From assembly GCF_020382885.2 (NCBI RefSeq), contig NC_058512.1:1000501-1064500 (forward strand): 64,000 nucleotides of DNA. The letters run 5' to 3'. The notes beneath the pieces are model-generated. The model was given only the letters and a program-made list of their open reading frames with translations. It was not told the origin of the DNA and searched no databases. Below, piece by piece: positions 56,607 to 64,000 of this stretch; position 1 is the first letter of the stretch, and every line of letters starts with the position of its first letter. The stretch is from Scatophagus argus. Taxonomy: Eukaryota > Chordata > Actinopteri > Scatophagidae. A program made the position numbers and the translations under genes.

Positions 56607-57254
56607 ATGCTCGCTGCGTGTTTGGAGTTCCTCGGCTTGGCGCTGTGCCTCGCGGGCTCGCTGCTGGTGATGGTGGCGTGCGGGCTGCCCATGTGGAAGG
56701 TGACCGCGTTCATCGACTCCAACATCGTGGTGGCTCAGACCATCTGGGACGGTCTGTGGATGTCCTGCGTGGTGCAGAGCACCGGCCAGATGCAGTGTAA
56801 AGTCCACGACTCGGTGCTGGCCCTGTCGCAGGACCTGCAGACGGCGCGCGCCCTCACGGTGGTGTCCGCCGTGCTGGGGGTCGTCGCCCTCACCGTGACG
56901 GTGGCCGGGGCGCAGTGCACCAACTGCATCAAGGATGAGGCGGTGAAGGCGAGGGTGGTGCGCGCCGGAGGGCTGATCTACATCATCAGCGGGCTGTTCG
57001 TGCTGGTCCCGCTCTGCTGGATGGCCAACAACATCATCGTGGACTTCCACAACCCGCAGGTGCCGTCGGCCAAGAAGAGGGAGATCGGAGCCGCGATCTA
57101 CATCGGCTGGGCCGCCACCGCGCTGCTGCTGCTCGGCGGGGTCCTGCTGTGCTGCACCTTCTGCAGGGGGGTCCGAGGCGCCTACCCCATCAAATACGCC
57201 CCCACCAAGACGATCACAGCCAACGGGGAGTTTGACAAGAGGCACTACGTGTAA
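56607..57254 (+). CDS. cldn5: Claudin-5, single exon
   Basis: One uninterrupted frame of 215 aa. It has four membrane segments: LEFLGLALCLAGSLLVMVAC, residues near 78-100, 120-142 and 160-185. The first extracellular loop has the claudin signature GLWMSCVVQSTGQMQC (GLW-C-C). The cytoplasmic tail ends KRHYV, a PDZ-binding YV terminus that binds ZO proteins. TAFIDSNIVVAQTIW, VVQSTGQMQCKV and the C-terminal GEFDKRHYV match Claudin-5 best. The family forms paracellular tight-junction strands; Claudin-5 seals endothelium, including the blood-brain barrier. The start is the ATG before LAACLEFLGL; an in-frame ATG 93 bases upstream would add a non-claudin extension and is rejected. The GC-rich third codon positions are typical of fish claudins. 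Confidence 0.95.
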   Translation: MLAACLEFLGLALCLAGSLLVMVACGLPMWKVTAFIDSNIVVAQTIWDGLWMSCVVQSTGQMQCKVHDSVLALSQDLQTARALTVVSAVLGVVALTVTVAGAQCTNCIKDEAVKARVVRAGGLIYIISGLFVLVPLCWMANNIIVDFHNPQVPSAKKREIGAAIYIGWAATALLLLGGVLLCCTFCRGVRGAYPIKYAPTKTITANGEFDKRHYV

Positions 57255-57682
57255 AGTGAGACTCTGATGTGTGGGGACAAGCCAGAAATGATGCTGTGGT
57301 GCACCGAAGCGGAGCTCAGGAGACACGACGGGCGCCCCGTGGACGTGACCGAGCATGAAACTGTAAAATATGAGCATCTGTCATTGAACTGCATGTACGT
57401 GTTTCATTATCTGTCCGGCAGCAGCAGGTCAGCTGAGCTCCAGCTGGATGTGGGCGCCAACAAACCAACAGCAGTTTGATCAGAGGCTGAAGTTTGTCTT
57501 CTCATCAGGCTGTCAGCGTGCAGGTTGGCTCTGAAATCTGTGGAGCTTCAGTGTAAATAGTTTTTTATTCTCATGTTGTGTTGTGCTTTATGAGACGGCT
57601 TCCCTCAGTGCAGCACAGTGGAGCCCACGCTCATTTATATGTACAGTGTTTGTACTTCCTGTCATTTTTCTAGACTTTTTCT

Positions 57683-57688
57683 AATAAA
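57683..57688 (+). terminator. cldn5: cldn5 poly(A) signal
   Basis: AATAAA in TTTTCTAATAAAGACAC, 429 bases after the stop codon, followed by a T/G-rich stretch. It would give a compact single-exon transcript of about 1.2 kb. Confidence 0.7.
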
Positions 57689-59349
57689 GACACTTTAAAC
57701 CGTCTACACTTGTTATTCATGACCCCAATCTTCACATAAATCAGCCTGTTGCCATACGAGCACCAAACGAGGTCAAAGGTCTCCAGAAACACAACAGAAA
57801 ATGTCTTTACACGTGCGCTTGTTTGTATGTGAAATAAAGGAAACAAACAAGCGCCAGATAAAAATCAAAATAATCAGGACTGCGGTTCACACACCCTGAC
57901 CGAGCAGCAAACGAGCGGTCGAACAATGCAGCCGGCGGACTTCATCGCCATCAGCACAATCAGCAGCAGGAAGCCTGGCCCAGATCTGGACCAGTGGAGC
58001 AATCAGTGCCCTCACGAGGGTAAACAAGCACAGCACCCAAACACCGAGACGAGGAGGGAGGGTTTGGTCTCACCGAGTTCAGGAGGGCCTGCACGTCACC
58101 CACAGCTTCGTCCCGCTTCACGCTTCTCAGACGCCACCTGGCTAAAAGACTTTACAGGCCGAGACTTAAGGTTTCACCTCCTTCACTGCATTCTCAGGAC
58201 GTCTGTCACAAATGCCTGGAGAGGAAACAGAAAAAGGGTCACTTGTGTGTTCTGCATCTGAACCCAAACTTAAAAAATAAGAAGCAGCTTCCTTCAGAGG
58301 TTACCTGCTTACTCTACAGAAAGCTCCCTTCTGGCCCTCACACCCAGGCCATCAAACCAACAAAGAAATCAGACACTAAAAGTACTTTCATTGTGTTTTT
58401 ATTGTCATCTGCACACAATAAATTACAGTAAAATATGTACAAAATATTGAGGCACGAGAGGTCCGAGAGATCCGACACAAACAAAGAAACAGAATGTGTT
58501 TCATTCCAGCCGGTCAGTGTTTTCAAACCCAAACTGCTTTGACTTTCTTTAGATTTTATTTATATTATTATAAACTGTCATCCAGAGCATCACCTGAGTG
58601 TCACTGTGTGTGCGTACGTTTAGTTAACGAGTGTGGAACCATGTGTGAAGCTGAAGTGGGTCAGGACCAGTGAAGGCACAGCGTCGCCCTCTGCTGGTCA
58701 AACAAACGGAAGACTGGGAGACAGTCAGGACAAACAGATCATAAAGGCTCAATTCACTCAAAACACGGTGTGTTGACAAGGTAACGCTCCTGTCGCTCTG
58801 TCATGTTCTGATGAAGATAAACTAATGCTGAACTGCTGATGTTGTTGTTACTTTACCATCACAAAACAAATCGTCTTCCTTCCACGACTTCTACACAGAT
58901 TATTGGGCGTTTAAACAGCTCAGATGTTCAGCGGAACTCCAGGTGTGCAGGTTAAAGCCTCTAGAGGGCGCTGTGCGACGTCTGCCCACCAGTCTCGTTT
59001 CTGTCTTCTGTTTCTACTTACGAACCAGAACAATTTGGTTAAACGTCACCTCTAAACATCAGCTTTCGATACATTAATCAGCTGGCTCTTTGACACGTTG
59101 GCCGTCAGCAGAGGTGTCACAGGTAAAATGACCCTTTAAACTGGCAGCACGCCGACGTCCTCTTAAGGCAGCGGAGTTCGAGGTTATTTATCTTACAGTG
59201 TAGAAGACAAATGGAGGTAAACGAAGCCATAAAAATCACGTGAATCACTTATGGAGTTCTGAATTGTCTCATATTAAAGTCCTTATTTTCTGATGTGAAT
59301 CCGATTCCAGATCTGTGATCATACGTCCATACTGTACCAATCAGCGAGT
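57689..59349. other. cldn5-acads convergent spacer with acads 3' UTR
   Basis: No coding region is supported. The acads 3' UTR probably occupies the right part, with minus-strand AATAAA candidates at about 58555 and 58396 (TTTATT on the plus strand). Two CTCF-like motifs in opposite orientations lie at 58684-58699 and 58958-58973. Confidence 0.5.
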
Positions 59350-62300
59350 CTATGACTGGTATTCCTTCAGTACCTGACTGGCAATAACCAGCCTCTGGAT
59401 CTCACTGGTGCCCTCGTAGATCTCCGTGATGCGAGCGTCGCGGTAGTGCCGCTCGGCCGGCATGTCCGACACGTAACCCATCCCGCCCAGAACCTGGATC
59501 GCCTGGCGTGAGGTGCAAACAGAGGAAATGAAAGAAGTCGTCATGAAAGTTTCTTCCGTTTGTCTTCTGTTTGTCGTCGGTTTCTTACCTGATGGGAGCA
59601 GTACGTGGCGGCTTCAGACGCTGCTAGTTTGGCCATGGCGGCTTCCTGCAGGAAAACACAGGCGGTTAGTGAACGTCACGCAGCGAAAAATGGCAGCGTA
59701 TTTCAGTCAGGGGCGGGCGAGCACCTTGGTGAAGGGTTTCTTTGAGTCTCGGAGAAGCGCAGCCTTCCAGGTGAGCAGGCGGGCGCCCTCTATCGCCACA
59801 GCCATGTCGGCCAGTTTGAACTGAACAACGGGAAAAATACTCAAAGTCACTCACGACATTCAGGAAGCTCAGCAGGATGTTTGTCATCAGACGCCACCTG
59901 CTGAGTCCTCAGAAAAACGAGCTCCTGACGGAAAATTCAACACATCCTCGAAACCTGTAACAGCTTTGGTGCACGACTTGCTGACTTCATACAGACTGAA
60001 ATACGGTGGATAAAAGTAAAGTTAGGTTGATGGTCAGAAACGTTAATTTACTTATTGCATATTAAGCTTTTGCTCACATGTAATTTTAGGTTGTGATCGT
60101 TCTGTCTATGCAGAGTCATCCAAGTATGTAATAACGTCCCAGTGTCTCCACGTCTCAGACACGTCCACAGCCACAGTGACGTGTGACTGATCCCAGGTCA
60201 GGTTACCTGTATGGCCTGCAGCTTGCTGATGGGGGCTCCGAATGCGCTGCGTTTGTGTGCGTAGTCTGCAGCACAGTCCAGGGACGCCTGAGCGATACCC
60301 AGTGCCTGAGAGGCGATGCCGATGCGTCCGCTGTCAAGGGTTTGCTGAGTGAGGCAGAGAAACAGAAAGTTAAACCAAGACTTCAGTCCTCTGCAGCAGA
60401 AATCGAGCTGTCAGTTTCTTGCTGAACGTACCATGGCGATCTTGAATCCGGCACCGCGAGGGCCCAGCATGCTGGCCAGCGGGACCCTGCAGTCCTCCAG
60501 GATGATGTTAGCAGTGGACGAGGCTCTGATGCCCAGCTTATCTTCCTTCTTCCCCAGAGAAAGCCCTGGGTGTGGCATGGGGACCAGGAAGGCACTGATA
60601 CCCTGCAGGCAAGAAGCAGGGAACAGGAAGCACAAAAGTGAGGGAGGTTGGAAGAGTCCACTCTGATTCTGTACGAGGTGAGCACTGAAAACCTGCGCCA
60701 TGCCTTGTGTTTGAGCTTCCTGTCTGTGGTGGCGAACACGACGGTGGCTGAGGCGTCCCAGCTGTTGGTGATCCAGGCTTTGGTTCCGTTCAGCACCCAC
60801 TCATCCCCCTCCTGACGCGCTGTGGTGGAGGCTGCGCCCGCATCGCTGCCATTACCTGCAAACCAGAGGAACAGGTGTGGATTCACACCAGGTTCAGCTG
60901 GGTGGAGCCGCATCTAAGAGCCTGCAGGGCTTTGTTATCACAACCAAAACTTTCAGCTTATCAGCTTTAATATCTGCTGTTTCGATCCAAAATGAACAGT
61001 ACACCTGAAAATTACCAACAGCGTGGAGGTGAGTGGATAACGACTGAATTTCCAGTTTTGGGTGAACTGCTCCTTTAAAGCAGATTTAACGTAGGTTGGT
61101 TTTGTATTCATTCAGGTACTTGACGATAACTGCTGCTCTTCTCCAACTTTGTTTACTGTCGTACAAACAACACTTTGAACACATCACGCCTCGATAACGA
61201 ATCGACAGGCTTCAGAGACGTGCACAGACGCGTGCCAGACATCGCCACGGTTACCTGGCTCGCTGAGGGCGAAACAGCCCACCTTCTCTCCGCTGGTGAA
61301 CGGCGTGATCCACTGCTGTTTTTGTTCTTCTGTGCCAAACTTCAGGACTGGTCCAATGTAGAGAGACTGAGACACCAGAACAGGTGAATACCACATATAT
61401 GATACCACACCTGTTATATTCACACACGTGCTGACGGGCTGCACTCACGTTGTTAACGGAGACCACGACTCCAGTGCTGGCGCAGCCTCTGCTGATTTCC
61501 TCCATCGCCACAGAGTACGCCAGATAGTCCATCCCAGCTCCACCCAGCTCCTCGGGTACCTCCATGGCCATCACCCCCATCGCCCCCAGCTCCTGAATCT
61601 GGAAAGATAGTCGTGCGTTTGACTCCTTAAACTGTTAATCACTGATTTTCTGGCCAGCTGGGGGCCTGTTCAACCATCTCGCTGGCTCCTTTCTTGGCCT
61701 GCTGAACACTGGATCGCAACAATAAAAATGGGATCAAATGTCAGCTCATGAGTCCCTTTCAAAGCATCCCGTTGTGCAGCTCTGTGCGAGTACCTGTTTG
61801 GCAGGGTAAGAATGCTCTTTGTCTAGTTTGCCAGCGATGGGGATCAGTTCCCTGTCGGCGTAGTCTCTGCAGGTCTGTCGCAGAATCTGATGGGTCTCTG
61901 GCAGCTCCGCCAGCTGAGTCAGACTTCGACAACCACTGAGACACAAGCCAAGAGCTGAGGGACAGAGACACGGAGAGATTTCAATACGTGGCACCATGGG
62001 CGACTATGTTAGGCAGGGGTCCAGACCCAAATATCCTAACAACAATTAGATGGACTGTCGTTTTATACATTATATGAATATATCTGATTTAATAAAACAC
62101 AACCTGGGACCAAAGTAAAGTTTTGAATGCAGTACGTATACCTGTAATGGAGTATTTTCAGAGTGTGGTGTTAATATTTTTACTTGAGTCTGAATAATGT
62201 TTCCACCACAGTCATCAAGTTGTTTAGCGCGGTTATTAGCTGTACTTCCCTGCGGTCATTGTGTTCCGCTGCTGCTCCCGGTCAGTGAAGGCAGCACCAG

Positions 62301-62853
62301 CTCGTAAGCTTTACGTTATTTAGGTGAAAGGTTAACCTCACCATCAGTCACCTTCGTCCCAGTCTGAGAAGCTAAATAATAAAACCGAAACCCTCGAGGA
62401 AACAAGCAAAGCTGCTGAACTGTTCGGCAACAAGTTGAGTTATTTCTCTTCACTGAAAAAGTCTGTTTTAAGCGACTGATTCCGGCTAACCGGCTAACTT
62501 GAAACCCCATTTAGCCGAGAAGCTAACTGTCCGAAGCAGGTTTACCGCTTTGTGTTTGTTATCCGCCGTTTCTCGTGTCGCTGAACTGCGTTGTCAGAGC
62601 TGTCAACATTTAAGTCTTTGCTGCCAGTTACGGTGTCGCATGATGAACTGAGACAGGTCAGTTTCAGGTCAGGTACTGGTTACGTAGCAAGCTAACTGCA
62701 ACAAGCTAACTGGCTTTGCTGTAGCTTTACGATATTTCCAATGCCTGCACACACAACACATTTAATCAAAGTCTGAATTGTCTTCCATGGCCAAGCAGTG
62801 TCTCCTTTTTTCTTAATGAACCCACCTCTCCTTGCTTTGAAAAGCGCAGCCAT
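59350..62853 (-). CDS. acads: Short-chain acyl-CoA dehydrogenase, mitochondrial, complete
   Basis: Ten exons in phase: 62826-62853 (ATG), 61794-61954, 61449-61598, 61255-61366, 60704-60855, 60432-60602, 60207-60344, 59725-59820, 59589-59645, 59350-59502 (stop TAG), 405 aa; human ACADS, as I recall it, has 412. The Arg-rich start [20 protein letters not shown] is a mitochondrial transit peptide. Then come [40 protein letters not shown], the FAD-contacting [42 protein letters not shown] and [20 protein letters not shown]. The catalytic Glu lies in [12 protein letters not shown]. The homotetrameric flavoenzyme dehydrogenates butyryl- and hexanoyl-CoA in matrix beta-oxidation and passes electrons to ETF. 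The donor after exon 60704-60855 reads AAG|GCATGG, a GC donor; it is required for frame and matches the family (KLKHK then GISAFLVPM). Confidence 0.96.
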
Positions 62854-63836
62854 GTTTCCTCCTCTCAGTGTGATGTTCAATCGCTCAGTGAGTGTTTTTG
62901 TAATCAGGCGTGCTGTTGCCTTTACGTGCTGTGGGAATTATGACAATTACGAAGCAGCGTCCTCCGAGGCCATCAGACGAAGATATAAAGAAGTTGAGTG
63001 TTTTACTGATCAATGCCTAATGGATTATATATATGTTAATGATCAAATCAGGTGAATCTTCTCCATTTCATTCCATTCCATTCAGTTTACGTCCCTTAAG
63101 CCGTTAGTGCGTCCTGTGTTGCTGTTTGGTGTTCGGTTTGCCTAAACACAAACGTGAAGTCATTTTCAAAATTGGTCAAACCATCAAAAATTAGTTTTCC
63201 TGTCACACGCCATTTAGTCTTTGGACAAATATGGTAGAAAATATCTTTGAGTAAGCAACGAAAGTGTATAAAACTTCAGACCTTTGCTTTTTGCGACCTT
63301 TCAGTTAAAGAAAGTAGCAAAGAACGAGACTTTTTGATTATAAGCCTAAACCACGAGTCACTGTGTAATAATTTTAGCTAAAAATGTCCCACAAAAATAA
63401 TTTTGTCATACCAAAGAAAATTAAAAACAGCCTGCACAGCTTGCAGTCTACAACAGCCACACTTCAGGTCCCTCAGGTGTGATCTCAGGTCTGCATTTGG
63501 AGACGAAAATAAATAAAAACACATTAAGGTCATAATAAACCACCTTCACACCATTAATCCCCGTACAGATAATATCCAAACATTATTTTTCTGTGGAAAG
63601 AATAAAGGTATTCCAGCCAGGGAGGTTTCAGGTTTTTCACAACATGTTTATTTTTTAGCACCATAAAAAGTCAGTTAAGGTTGTCCCGTGTATCTGCTCT
63701 CATTCTGTCTTTCCTTCGGGATGGAGCGATGATGGTGGAGATTTAGGAAAGGACTGGAGACTGGGGGCGTTTGGAGAAATAAAAAGCTGAGAGGGCTGCG
63801 TGGCTACGGCAGCACCAGGCGGTCAGCAGGTGTCGT
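62854..63836. other. acads upstream region and crystallin 3' UTR
   Basis: Under 1 kb separates the acads start codon from the stop of the next gene, which is on the same strand. A minus-strand AATAAA at 63647-63652 is a good poly(A) signal for the crystallin gene, 185 bases past its stop. The acads promoter must lie in the remainder. Confidence 0.6.
63647..63652 (-). terminator. Poly(A) signal of the crystallin gene
   Basis: TTTATT on the plus strand, that is AATAAA on the minus strand, 185 bases downstream of the crystallin stop codon. Confidence 0.55.
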
Positions 63837-64000
63837 TCACTTGCTGGCGGAGGTGAAGGTGAAGCATCCTCTCTGGTGGAACTGCATGTCCCTGATACGA
63901 CGCATGGACTGGATCTGGGGCTGGAAGGCGCAGAAGTCGTTGTAGTGTCTGTAGTCACCGCACTCAAACAGGTACTGGTAGCCTCTGTATCCAGGGTACT
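63837..64000 (-). CDS. Beta-crystallin, last exon (partial, runs off window)
   Basis: The minus strand reads [20 protein letters not shown], then [20 protein letters not shown], then [13 protein letters not shown] and a TGA stop at 63837-63839. This is the fourth Greek-key motif and C-terminal arm of a beta/gamma crystallin. The [11 protein letters not shown] start, the GDYRHYND block, [12 protein letters not shown] and a short extension after the motif place it with basic beta-crystallins, nearest CRYBB1 by eye. Cys residues replace residues usual in mammals at several sites. Crystallins are soluble refractive proteins of the lens fibre. The exon continues past the window edge, so which paralogue it is remains open. 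Confidence 0.85.
   Translation of the reverse strand, partial: YPGYRGYQYLFECGDYRHYNDFCAFQPQIQSMRRIRDMQFHQRGCFTFTSASK

Noticed and set aside
56586-57377. 263-codon open frame antisense to cldn5
   Set aside because: It mirrors the GC-rich codon bias of cldn5; composition is His/Gln/Arg/Gly low complexity and matches no family.
61936-61940. Alternative acad exon 2 acceptor (TCTCAG before TGGTTGTCG)
   Set aside because: It would shift the frame relative to exon 1; the acceptor 19 bases upstream (CCCTCAG|CTCTTGG) keeps phase and extends the transit peptide.

Overview
This is nuclear DNA from a ray-finned fish, most likely a percomorph teleost. The genes are split into many short exons with canonical splice sites and vertebrate-specific products. 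Introns and intergenic gaps are short and rich in CA/GT and CTGT microsatellites, and fragments of an AAGTAC-rich repeat common in percomorphs recur throughout. Species cannot be named from the sequence, and 'a'/'b' teleost paralogue suffixes cannot be assigned.

Seven protein-coding genes are recognisable. In order they are: the last three coding exons of mef2c (+, 282-1113); complete arrdc3 (-, 11562-18185, 8 exons, 416 aa); complete mctp1 (-, 23590-38237, 21 exons, 888 aa for the long form); septin5 (-, 40792-48339, 11 exons, about 365 aa, with an uncertain first exon); single-exon cldn5 (+, 56607-57254, 215 aa); complete acads (-, 62853 down to 59350, 10 exons, 405 aa); and the terminal exon of a beta-crystallin gene (-, 63837 to the window edge). 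Reading phase was checked across every exon junction inside the window and is consistent.

The intergenic space carries repeats. Between mef2c and arrdc3 lies a broken BEL/Pao LTR retroelement (4307-7518) with a nonamer minisatellite inside it, followed by simple repeats including about 270 bp of CTGT/CCTG. A small hAT-like element sits in an arrdc3 intron and an internally deleted LINE in mctp1 intron 1. The arrdc3-mctp1 and septin5-cldn5 gaps are mostly AT-rich sequence with short repeat fragments.

The genes are not one pathway. mef2c is a muscle/neural/vascular transcription factor, arrdc3 a receptor-trafficking adaptor, mctp1 an ER/vesicle C2 protein, septin5 a cytoskeletal GTPase, cldn5 an endothelial tight-junction protein, acads a mitochondrial beta-oxidation enzyme, and the crystallin a lens structural protein. 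mef2c-arrdc3-mctp1 matches human 5q14-15, while septin5-cldn5 matches human 22q11, so the window joins two vertebrate blocks. I found no clearly new biological system. The observations most worth checking are a candidate alternative first exon and a 42-nt cassette exon in mctp1, a GC-AG intron in acads, a perfect 26-bp hairpin, a higher-order nonamer repeat and a set of oriented CTCF-like motifs.
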